This document shows positions 1-5,208 of a stretch of DNA of 6,303 nucleotides, piece by piece. This DNA is from CBCXVS01 sp965178525 (GTDB taxonomy: Bacteria > Tectomicrobia > Entotheonellia > Entotheonellales > Entotheonellaceae). Position numbers and translations under genes: made by a program. The DNA is taken from positions 1-6,303 of the forward strand of contig CBCXVS010000368.1 of NCBI GenBank assembly GCA_965178525.1, written 5' to 3'. Below the pieces are notes generated by a model, which was given only the letters and a program-made list of their open reading frames with translations, did not search any database and was not told the origin of the DNA. Positions within the stretch are counted from its first letter, which is position 1; every line of letters begins with the position of its first letter.

Positions 1-1069
1 AACGGCACCTTCCATCAGGTGTTTGCAGGGCATCAACGCCAGAAATCAGAGGCGTAAGAATCACCGAATGCTCCCCAAACCGACGCAGAGGGCGTGTCCA
101 ACGTCTGGCTAGCAAGGCATGCTGAGGGCGTTTTCCAAGAACCTTGTAAACTGAAACTGGCGTCGTCTGTCCTGGAACGTGTATAGGTCCGAAGGGCTCA
201 AGGCGTAGCGCACGCTGCCCCAACCTGGCCGTTACATCACTGATTAAGATGGTGCCAGGCTTGGTCATCTGCTGCAAGTGGGCTGCCAAATGCATCGTAT
301 CACCCACTGCTATGTAGGTTAGGCGCCGGTCGTCTCCAATGCGCACGCCTGCCACGCGCCCCGTGTGCACCCCGATACGTATTGCCAACTTTTTCCCAGA
401 CAGAGCTTCAAGCGTAGCGCCACGTTCACGCAGGCAGCGTTGGATCTCTACGGCTGCGAGCAGCGCCCGCCGAGCGTGATCCTCATGTGCTACAGGCACG
501 CCAAATAAGGCTAAGAAGCCGTCGTCTGTGAAATACTGAATGAGACCGTCATACTGCTGCACTTCGCGCCGGGCGAGGGTGAAAAACTGATATGCCCGAT
601 TAGCTATCGCGTCAGCTCCCAGGCGTTCTGCTAGTTCAAAGTCGTGAGACAGGCGGGCATGAAGCACCGTAACATGCTTGCGCTCCCCTTCTGGAGGGAG
701 CCAGCTCGTGTGGCTGTGCTCAGCAGGCAGGTCTAGATGCACTGGAGGCTGCGCATCGTCGTGCTCTTCGACGGTTGCCACAAAGCGATGACCATGGCCA
801 TGCAGGGTCTTAATCACTCGCGGCGTACGCCCGCTCTCGCCAATGGCCAGGCGTGCCTCTCTGATGCAGCGAGCCAATGCCGCGTCGCTAACAAACTGGT
901 CAGGCCATAAGTGGTCAAGCAGTGCCTGTTTGGAGACGACCTGGTCGTGATGCTGGACTAGATAAACCAGCACGTTAAAAACTCGGGGCTCAAGTTTGAT
1001 GAGATCCCCAACACGGCGAAGCTCACGCAGATGGACGTTGAGTGTATAATCGCCAAAGGTATAGATCAT
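1..1069 (-). CDS. Winged-helix / class III cyclase-homology regulator, 3' end outside window
   Basis: The frame is open for 356 codons from ATG 1069 to the left edge, so the C-terminus is missing. Residues 1-99 form an OmpR/PhoB-type winged helix (Trans_reg_C): LEPRVFNVLVYLV, then VSDAALARCIREARLAIG as the recognition-helix region, then the wing RVIKTLHGHGHRFVA. Residues 129-312 form a class III adenylate/guanylate cyclase domain: ERKHVTVL, YFTDDGFLALFG, PVAHEDHARRAL, IRIGVHTGRVAG, YIAVGDTMHLAAHL, KPGTILIS. Proteins of this build normally continue into an AAA+ ATPase and TPR-like repeats; residues 339-356 may be the entry to that part but are not clear. Catalytic residues are mostly replaced: first metal Asp by R139, Lys by Y179, transition-state Asn by H260 and Arg by H264. 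Only D183 and the adenine-selecting D257 remain. The domain is therefore likely a sensor or dead enzyme. The start is fixed by an in-frame TAG at 1076-1078; a weak AAGGCGG lies about 11 nt upstream. Confidence 0.9.
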   Translation of the reverse strand, partial: MIYTFGDYTLNVHLRELRRVGDLIKLEPRVFNVLVYLVQHHDQVVSKQALLDHLWPDQFVSDAALARCIREARLAIGESGRTPRVIKTLHGHGHRFVATVEEHDDAQPPVHLDLPAEHSHTSWLPPEGERKHVTVLHARLSHDFELAERLGADAIANRAYQFFTLARREVQQYDGLIQYFTDDGFLALFGVPVAHEDHARRALLAAVEIQRCLRERGATLEALSGKKLAIRIGVHTGRVAGVRIGDDRRLTYIAVGDTMHLAAHLQQMTKPGTILISDVTARLGQRALRLEPFGPIHVPGQTTPVSVYKVLGKRPQHALLARRWTRPLRRFGEHSVILTPLISGVDALQTPDGRCR

Positions 1070-1481
1070 GGTGTACTAGGCCGCCTTGAAAACATTCACT
1101 CCACAGTAGCTGACAATAGATCGAGATGCACGCAATAGCCCAGACACTCAAGCCACCGGGCGAGGCGACCAACGGTGTCGTACTGCTGCTGGTCGTCAAC
1201 CTAGCCAGCCTCAGAGGTCGTGATGTGGTTCGGTGCTCTGTATATCCTTGCTATAAAGAGAAGATGATATCAAGATCGACGATGAGAAACATAGGGATTC
1301 CATGTAGATTTTGTGGGAATCTCGTGGGGATTTCGTGCGCGCGCTCTCCTATAGGGAATCAAACGGCGAGACCGTCCTGCCCGTTTATTTTATACCCGGC
1401 GTTGGTACAAGCAAGGGAATCATCAAGGCGTTCAGAGGCAGGGAGCGGATGACGGGCTAAGAAGTGGCTTAGTGGGAGAGC
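1070..1481. other. Gene-free intergenic stretch with tandem repeats
   Basis: This stretch separates the minus-strand regulator from the plus-strand toxin/immunity genes. The only open frames are a 108-codon plus-strand frame from 1126, which shows no protein-like pattern, and one tail of a minus-strand shadow frame. A possible promoter for the leftward gene reads TTGTCA on the minus strand near 1112-1117, but the -10 at 17 nt spacing (GTTTTC) is poor. A TATAAA occurs at 1252-1257 on the plus strand without a convincing -35. The clearest structured element is the 11-bp repeat array described separately. Confidence 0.6.
1291..1334. promoter_or_regulatory. Four tandem 11-bp imperfect direct repeats, candidate winged-helix operator
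   Basis: Four adjacent 11-mers are seen: ATAGGGATTCC (1291), ATGTAGATTTT (1302), GTGGGAATCTC (1313) and GTGGGGATTTC (1324). Copies 1, 2 and 3 match copy 4 at about 8, 7 and 9 of 11 positions. Head-to-tail half-sites with an 11-bp period, one helical turn, are the classical arrangement bound by PhoB/OmpR-type winged helices. The neighbouring leftward gene encodes such a domain, so it, or a paralogue, is the obvious candidate binder. The array lies about 220 bp upstream of that gene and about 150 bp upstream of the toxin-like gene, so it could serve either direction. Binding is inferred, not shown. Confidence 0.45.
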
Positions 1482-2003
1482 GTGTTGGGTAGCGTTCCAT
1501 TCATCGGTGTATTCCTTGGTATGAGGGCTGCCATTGCCAAAGGGCTTGCGCGTGTCGTTCGCGCGGCCACTTTCAATTGCACGGGTCAGGGAGTCCGGAC
1601 TGCCGACGCCGCAAGCGATGCCTCTGGGGCTCGACCTGGGAGAGAAAGACTTGGTGAAAGCAGTCGTCGTGAATTGGGCGAGCGTGGAGGAGATGATATA
1701 CTCATCCGTCGTAGTACAAGCTGGGAGCGTGCAAGTCGTCTGGATAGACAGTCGAAGACAGCGGAAGCGCATGGGTTCCCCCACGGAGTCTCCGTAACGA
1801 CACTGGAATCAAACATTCGGCTGTCTCGTGATCCAACAGATGTTTCACAAGCTACTCGTCCAGCTTTTGAAGATGCAGGATTTAGAGTGCATGACACACC
1901 AACTCGAAGGGATCCAAATCATCATACCGTAGCGTTACCCAATCCGGTGATCATAGAAGTTGCTGAAAAGTTTAACGAACTTTTTGGAAGATCAAAACCA
2001 TGA
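1482..2003 (+). CDS. Orphan polymorphic-toxin C-terminal module (putative)
   Basis: This is a 173-codon frame from GTG 1482, with an in-frame TAG just upstream at 1470-1472. ATG 1521 is an alternative start, and neither has a good ribosome-binding site. Residues 1-70 are Arg/Ala/Gly-rich and featureless. From about residue 71 the sequence looks like a folded domain: DDILIRRSTSWERASRL, then GFPHGVSVTT (98-107), FEDAGFRVHDTPTRRDPNHH (129-148) and a terminal helix PVIIEVAEKFNELFGR (155-170). Such short C-terminal domains, ending in a basic tail and followed by an overlapping small gene, are typical of toxin tips of Rhs/CDI-like or other polymorphic toxins. No RHS repeats, secretion signal or HINT domain is visible, so the gene is either a detached cassette or a truncated toxin. 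The stop overlaps the next start (ATGA). Base composition falls from about 1790 onward, near the proposed domain start. The toxin activity is not identified and is an inference from layout. Confidence 0.5.
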   Translation: MLGSVPFIGVFLGMRAAIAKGLARVVRAATFNCTGQGVRTADAASDASGARPGRERLGESSRRELGERGGDDILIRRSTSWERASRLDRQSKTAEAHGFPHGVSVTTLESNIRLSRDPTDVSQATRPAFEDAGFRVHDTPTRRDPNHHTVALPNPVIIEVAEKFNELFGRSKP

Positions 2004-2422
2004 CGACTGTATTCAAGAACACACTCTTATCCGTACCGATCGAGGACTGGCAGGTGCGTCAGGTAGTGGTCTTCGATTGGTACGACGGACCACGTGAAGG
2101 CTTATGTGAGCTGGAATGGCCGAAATGCTGTGTCTATTTTGCAGTTATGGAGGAACGACCAACCGAAGATGATTTGGACAATCGCTTCTTCCGTCTTAGT
2201 GAAGCTCCAGCAGATGCGGTAGAGCAAGTGGTAGCGATTCTCAATGAACTTGGTCCACTTCGTCGTCCAACTTGGATCCCGATTTGGAAATTCCAAACTG
2301 AACATGCCAGATTAGTAGCTGAACGTAAGCTGGATAACTTATTGGCACATTTGAAAAGAACAAATCTGATCGTTCAGACCCCCGATATGATTCACTTCTT
2401 GAGGTACAAGTTAGATAAATGA
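2000..2422 (+). CDS. Putative immunity protein / conserved hypothetical protein
   Basis: This encodes 140 residues, with no signal peptide or membrane segment, so it is cytoplasmic. The ATG overlaps the stop of the preceding gene in ATGA, implying translational coupling. The sequence has well-spaced motifs: VVFDWYDGPREG (23-34), WPKCCVYF (40-47), DDLDNRFFRLSE (57-68) and RPTWIPIWKF (89-98). The aromatic, Cys-pair and acid-rich pattern looks like a real globular family, but I do not recognise it by name. Position directly behind a toxin-like tip, acidic stretches facing the basic toxin tail and equal stoichiometry through coupling all fit a cognate immunity protein. Being a stand-alone conserved protein that merely shares the transcript is the alternative. 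Composition is less GC-rich than the HAD gene downstream, as in the toxin domain, suggesting the two travelled together. Confidence 0.7.
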   Translation: MTTVFKNTLLSVPIEDWQVRQVVVFDWYDGPREGLCELEWPKCCVYFAVMEERPTEDDLDNRFFRLSEAPADAVEQVVAILNELGPLRRPTWIPIWKFQTEHARLVAERKLDNLLAHLKRTNLIVQTPDMIHFLRYKLDK

Positions 2423-2435
2423 GTATATGCAGGCG

Positions 2436-2441
2436 AAGGAG
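2436..2441 (+). promoter_or_regulatory. Strong ribosome-binding site of the HAD hydrolase gene
   Basis: AAGGAG lies 5 nt before ATG 2447. It is the best Shine-Dalgarno match among the plus-strand genes and settles the start of the HAD gene. It sits in the 24-nt gap after the immunity-like gene. Confidence 0.75.
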
Positions 2442-2446
2442 CGTTT

Positions 2447-3121
2447 ATGCTTGCTGCTGTGCTGTTTGACTTGGATTGTACCCTAGTTGATCGCGTGCGT
2501 TCTATCCGGCAATATGCCGCTCGTTTCGCCTCCGACTTCCGCGACCGGCTCGCTTCCGACTCCCTTGAACACATTGCTGAGGTGATCATCGCCGCCGATG
2601 GCTGGGGATACCGCCCCGCAACGCGATATCATGATATGGTGGCGCATCTGACGTGGCAAACGCCGCCCGTGCCAGAAGAAGTCGCCACCCATTGGAGCAC
2701 GTATTTTCCGTCTATGGCTGTGGCGATGGATGGGGCCCACGATGTGTTGGAAACACTCCAAACGCTCGGAATGTCCCTGGGCCTCATCACCAATGGGACC
2801 ATACGCGTGCAGGAACAGAAGCTCGACGTGCTCGGACTCCGTCCTTATTTCCGGACCATCGTGATATCGGAGGCGGTGGGGGTGAAGAAACCCCATGCGG
2901 CGATCTTTCAGCATGCGCTTGATGGCCTGGGCGTCAGCGCCGAGCAGGCGTGGTTCGTGGGTGATCACCCGGAAAACGACATGATAGGGGCATCTCAAGC
3001 TGGCTTGAGAACGGTCTGGCTGCAGGGATCGCACGCTTGGCCTGCTAGCCATCCGGTGCCCCATCATCAGATCGGCAGCTTGCGGGAACTGATGCCGCTG
3101 CTCAAGTCGGTGAGCCGATGA
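2447..3121 (+). CDS. HAD-superfamily hydrolase (subfamily IA-like phosphatase)
   Basis: This is a complete 224-residue haloacid-dehalogenase-fold hydrolase, probably a soluble cytoplasmic phosphatase acting on a small phosphorylated metabolite; the substrate is not evident. All four motifs are present. Motif I is FDLDCTLVD with nucleophile D8 and acid/base D10. Motif II is LITNGT with T115. Motif III is KKP with K148. Motif IV is VGDHPENDMIGA with D173 and D178. The stretch between D15 and about residue 95 is the helical cap expected for subfamily IA, and the length is typical. The third motif-I position is Cys rather than the common Asp/Gly, which is tolerated in the family. The start is supported by AAGGAG 5 nt upstream. 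It lies 24 nt behind the immunity-like gene and may be cotranscribed, but its higher GC content suggests it belongs to the host background. It ends 6 nt from the convergent small gene. Confidence 0.92.
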   Translation: MLAAVLFDLDCTLVDRVRSIRQYAARFASDFRDRLASDSLEHIAEVIIAADGWGYRPATRYHDMVAHLTWQTPPVPEEVATHWSTYFPSMAVAMDGAHDVLETLQTLGMSLGLITNGTIRVQEQKLDVLGLRPYFRTIVISEAVGVKKPHAAIFQHALDGLGVSAEQAWFVGDHPENDMIGASQAGLRTVWLQGSHAWPASHPVPHHQIGSLRELMPLLKSVSR

Positions 3122-3127
3122 GAACTT

Positions 3128-3343
3128 TTACCCAGGCCAACCGGCAACACAGTAGCTACGCAAGATATGCGTCACGAGCGGTACCACGAGTTCTTCTTCC
3201 CATGGCTCCACGGCCTCCTGGACAGCCGTAATCAGATCATACAGCGTGGTTGTAATGGGCATGGATGCGACCTCCTCGCCTTGGTGTATCGCAGCGGTTG
3301 CCGTCGTGACATCTTCTTCACAATACGCGGCATGGGTAGGCAT
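3128..3343 (-). CDS. Small acidic conserved hypothetical protein downstream of thioredoxin
   Basis: This encodes 71 residues from ATG 3343, or 45 from the internal ATG at 3262. The 3343 start has AAGGAG (3350-3355 on the minus strand) at 6 nt spacing, inside the 23-nt gap after the thioredoxin stop. The 3262 start also has a strong GGAGGT at 7 nt. The second half, MPITTTLYDLITAVQEAVE followed by ELVVPLVTHILRS, is what I recognise as typical of short uncharacterised proteins of uncultivated bacteria that usually begin near this internal Met. It predicts two amphipathic helices and is acidic. The first 27 residues are less convincing. Close linkage suggests cotranscription with the thioredoxin gene; function is unknown. 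The stop is only 6 nt from the convergent HAD stop, with no room for a separate terminator. Confidence 0.6.
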   Translation of the reverse strand: MPTHAAYCEEDVTTATAAIHQGEEVASMPITTTLYDLITAVQEAVEPWEEELVVPLVTHILRSYCVAGWPG

Positions 3344-3366
3344 ATACTGCTCCTTTCCCGAGTGAT

Positions 3367-3708
3367 TTACGCATCTTCGAGCAGGCGCTTGAGCCTTGTG
3401 ATCACATCGGCTCTGGGGGCTGCTCCAATGATTTGATCCCGGACCTGTCCCTCTGTAAAGAACAACAGGGTCGGTAACGAGCGGATACCATAGCGGTGGG
3501 CCGTCTGCGGCTCGTCGTCCACATTGAGCTTGCCCACCTTAATGCGTTCTGCAAAGGCTAGCGCGACGTCCTCAATGACAGGAGCGATCATATGGCAAGG
3601 TCCGCTCCAATCCACCCAGCAATGGACGAGCACAGGTATCTGGCTTTCCAGCACTTTTTGCTGAAAGTTGTGGTCCGTCAATGTGATGTGTGTCTTATAG
3701 ATTGGCAT
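3367..3708 (-). CDS. Atypical thioredoxin with WSGPC active site
   Basis: This is a thioredoxin-fold protein of 113 residues from ATG 3708; the family is normally 105-110. Residues 7-30 give the first strand and helix. The active-site segment is HCWVDWSGPCHMIAP (29-43), followed by KVGKLNVDDEP (57-67), YGIRSLPTLLFF with cis-Pro P79, and helix RADVITRLKRLLE. Compared with E. coli TrxA, the nucleophilic Cys32 is Ser35 (codon AGC, one base from TGC), buried Asp26 is His29 and the adjacent Phe is Cys30. The resolving Cys38 remains. It cannot use the usual dithiol cycle and may act in binding, monothiol exchange or with Cys30. The frame extends upstream to ATG 3849 (160 codons) and ATG 3738, but the added residues are basic, unlike thioredoxin and lack good ribosome-binding sites, so 3708 is chosen on homology. 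The small acidic gene follows after 23 nt. Confidence 0.85.
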   Translation of the reverse strand: MPIYKTHITLTDHNFQQKVLESQIPVLVHCWVDWSGPCHMIAPVIEDVALAFAERIKVGKLNVDDEPQTAHRYGIRSLPTLLFFTEGQVRDQIIGAAPRADVITRLKRLLEDA

Positions 3709-3923
3709 AGCCGTATTCGCTTTCGACCTTCTCAGCATGCTGCTGACGTTTTTTCCTACAGCCGGATCACTTACGGCGCTTTGCCGTTCGTTACGTCTGT
3801 GTAGAGCAAGGGGTGTGCCAGAGACAGCCCATGGCGAGAAATATCTCATATGATATTGATAAATAATGAGTTATAAATCGGTGGGAACCAACAAAAAAGG
3901 GGCACAGGTCCTTGGATCACCAT

Positions 3924-3948
3924 GATATATCACGGCCCGTGATATATC
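3924..3948. promoter_or_regulatory. Perfect 25-bp palindrome, candidate operator
   Basis: Arms GATATATCACGG and CCGTGATATATC flank a single C, all 12 base pairs matching. Each arm itself contains the self-complementary octamer GATATATC, with centres 17 bp apart. There is no T-run on either side, so it is not an intrinsic terminator. It lies between two divergent genes, about 90 bp before the rightward extended -10 and about 50-75 bp from a possible leftward -10, which suits a dimeric repressor or activator. The factor is not identifiable from this window. Confidence 0.55.
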
Positions 3949-4008
3949 GAGGATTTTGAGCCCTTTTAGCTTTATCATACGGGCCACGCCGTTCTCGCCA
4001 GCGCAGCA

Positions 4009-4043
4009 AGCAGATTGTACAACAGCTGCTCAGCAAATCTGCT
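4009..4043. repeat. Inverted repeat overlapping the rightward promoter
   Basis: AGCAGATT (4009-4016) and AATCTGCT (4036-4043) are perfect inverted copies separated by 19 bases. The right arm covers the TG and the first base of the extended -10, so a protein bound here would block or position polymerase. Eight-base arms can arise by chance, so support is modest. Confidence 0.3.
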
Positions 4044-4048
4044 ATAGT
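4040..4048 (+). promoter_or_regulatory. Extended -10 promoter for the membrane protein gene
   Basis: TGCTATAGT fits the extended -10 pattern TGnTATAnT closely. The -35 position at 17 nt spacing reads CAACAG, which is weak, as is common with extended -10 promoters. Transcription would start near 4055, giving a leader of about 80 nt before ATG 4135. Confidence 0.45.
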
Positions 4049-4067
4049 CTATGCCTTTAAACAAGTA

Positions 4068-4103
4068 TGCATCCGCCTTAGACGTTATGGATGCACAAAC
4101 GTC
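4068..4103 (+). repeat. Two overlapping inverted repeats in the mRNA leader
   Basis: TGCATCC (4068-4074) pairs with GGATGCA (4089-4095), and GACGTT (4081-4086) pairs with AACGTC (4098-4103). The stems interleave. A full pseudoknot would need a 2-nt loop to cross a 7-bp stem, so they are more likely alternative hairpins. They lie 30-65 nt before the first start codon. No known riboswitch class is recognised. Confidence 0.3.
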
Positions 4104-4134
4104 GTGAACAAAGCATAAAGGGAGCAATAAGGTC

Positions 4135-5208
4135 ATGCACCCCACCAACGCGACAACGACCCAGGCAAATCGTCAGGACGCGGCGCGCCAACAGCCTGAT
4201 GGCGGCTTGCGATTCGATTGGACGATGATTGCCCTATCCGCCTGGTTGCTGGGCGGCGCCTATGTCGATGGGTGAGCGCACGCACACGGGAAAGTCGACG
4301 TGACGTTTTTTACCCCCTGGCATGCGCTGTTGTACTCCGGGTATCTTGCGGTAGCAGTCGGTCTCGTGGCGCAGATCATTCGCCGTATCGCCACCGGCGT
4401 GCCCTGGCGCCAGGCTTTACCGGCAGGATACGGATGGTCGCTGGCAGGCGCGCTCATTTTCTGGTTCGGTGGCCTGGGCGATATGGTCTGGCACACACTG
4501 TTCGGGATCGAGGTGGACGTCGAAGCCCTGTTCAGTCCGACCCATCTGCTGCTGGCCCTGGGCGTGTGGCTCATGGTCGGCGGTCCCCTGCGTGCCGCCT
4601 GGCAACGCGTTGACAACGGGATTGCCAGGCTCGGGCAGCACCTCCCCATGCTCCTCTCACTGACGTTCATGATATCAACCCTCACATTCATGACGCAGAT
4701 CGCACACCCCATGGCCAACCTGTGGGCCGGGGGGAGTAGGCCGTCTGCTTATGGCTGGTTGTTTGAGGAAATGGGTGTCATGAGCTTCCTATGGGATGCG
4801 GGGGTGCTCATGGGCTCCGTCTTGTTTCTCATGCGGCGCTGGATGCTACCGCCAGGAGCCCTGACGCTGATCGTGGCCGTCAATGCGATTGGCATGGGCT
4901 TCTTATTGTCGCATGGGGACTATCCGGTCGTGCCTGTGCTCGTCAGGGTTGTGGCAGGTGTTATCGCAGATGGTTTGTATGCGCTACTGCACCCGTCTGT
5001 GCAACAGCCGCATCGGTTGCGGTGGTTTGCGTTTGCCGTGCCCGCTGTGATCACGGCATTGTATTTTGTGGCGCTACAGATGACAGCAGGCATCTGGTGG
5101 ACGATTCATCTGTGGGCGGGGATCGTCGTCCTGACGGGTGCGGTGGGGGTGCTGTGTAGCTATCTGTTGCTACCGCCAGCTCTCCCGACGCAGGGCGTTC
5201 CTGAGTAG
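4135..5208 (+). pseudogene. Multi-pass membrane protein interrupted by an in-frame TGA (intact frame from GTG 4300)
   Basis: From ATG 4135, with AAGGGAG 10 nt upstream, the frame runs 46 codons, meets TGA at 4273-4275, then stays open to TAG 5206-5208. Reading through gives one continuous protein of 357 residues: a soluble Q/T-rich start, a first membrane segment (about 30-46), then DG*AHAHGKVDVTFFTPWHALLYSG. In the family as I remember it this reads DGWAHNHG, so TGG became TGA by one base. The remaining 302 codons from GTG 4300 (SD-like GGGAAAG 5 nt upstream) encode about nine hydrophobic segments. Conserved-looking polar motifs, numbered from 4300, are W7-H8, GDMVWHTLFG (D61, H65) and EALFSPTHLL (E75, H82), which could bind metal or heme. 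Function is unknown. Other genes here end at TGA, so general recoding is unlikely. It could be a recent pseudogene, a reinitiated shorter protein or a sequencing error. Confidence 0.75.
4300..5208 (+). CDS. Uncharacterised multi-pass inner-membrane protein, uninterrupted portion
   Basis: This is the 302-residue open part of the interrupted gene, starting at GTG 4300 just 24 nt after the TGA. Predicted membrane segments lie near residues 9-27, 47-69, 80-97, 115-135, 158-178, 187-205, 208-230, 240-262 and 266-291. If translated by reinitiation it would lack the N-terminal segment, which may invert or destabilise the topology. The 3' end faces the leftward oxidoreductase remnant and overlaps its trailing frame by 158 bases. 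Confidence 0.65.
   Translation: MTFFTPWHALLYSGYLAVAVGLVAQIIRRIATGVPWRQALPAGYGWSLAGALIFWFGGLGDMVWHTLFGIEVDVEALFSPTHLLLALGVWLMVGGPLRAAWQRVDNGIARLGQHLPMLLSLTFMISTLTFMTQIAHPMANLWAGGSRPSAYGWLFEEMGVMSFLWDAGVLMGSVLFLMRRWMLPPGALTLIVAVNAIGMGFLLSHGDYPVVPVLVRVVAGVIADGLYALLHPSVQQPHRLRWFAFAVPAVITALYFVALQMTAGIWWTIHLWAGIVVLTGAVGVLCSYLLLPPALPTQGVPE

Larger units (their letters stand above)
3709..4134. other. Divergent intergenic region with regulatory elements
   Basis: This is about 425 bases between the leftward thioredoxin and the rightward membrane protein gene. Its left 140 bases are an open but probably untranslated extension of the thioredoxin frame. An AT-rich patch lies at 3841-3890; a minus-strand TATAAC around 3871-3876 could be a leftward -10, but the -35 is poor. 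A perfect palindrome (3924-3948), a rightward extended -10 (4040-4048) and leader inverted repeats are listed separately. No convincing additional gene is seen. Confidence 0.6.

Noticed and set aside
1126..1452. 108-codon plus-strand open frame
   Set aside because: It has no protein-like pattern, no ribosome-binding site, and runs through the 11-bp repeat array.
1359..1784. 141-codon minus-strand open frame opposite the toxin-like gene
   Set aside because: Thr/Ser/Pro-rich composition is typical of a shadow frame, and the plus-strand frame has the better domain pattern and ATGA coupling.
1534..1797. 87-codon plus-strand frame (LDLGEKDLVKAVVVNW...)
   Set aside because: It looks mildly protein-like and could be a decayed fragment, but it ends at 1797 without a ribosome-binding site and conflicts with the frame that continues into the toxin-like domain.
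2483..3067. 194-codon minus-strand frame
   Set aside because: It is entirely antisense to the complete HAD hydrolase, with His/Arg-rich shadow composition.
3924..3948. Palindrome as an intrinsic terminator
   Set aside because: The single-base loop and absence of a following T-run on either strand argue against it.
4068..4103. H-type pseudoknot in the leader
   Set aside because: One connecting loop would have only 2 nt to span a 7-bp stem, which is sterically unlikely.
4273..4275. TGA read as selenocysteine or as Trp genome-wide
   Set aside because: The family position appears to be Trp, no selenocysteine-insertion-like hairpin is evident, and TGA terminates other genes in this window.
4218..4718. 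Open frames on both strands overlapping the membrane gene start
   Set aside because: Arg-rich or Cys/Ser-rich shadows; the membrane frame has clear hydrophobic segments.
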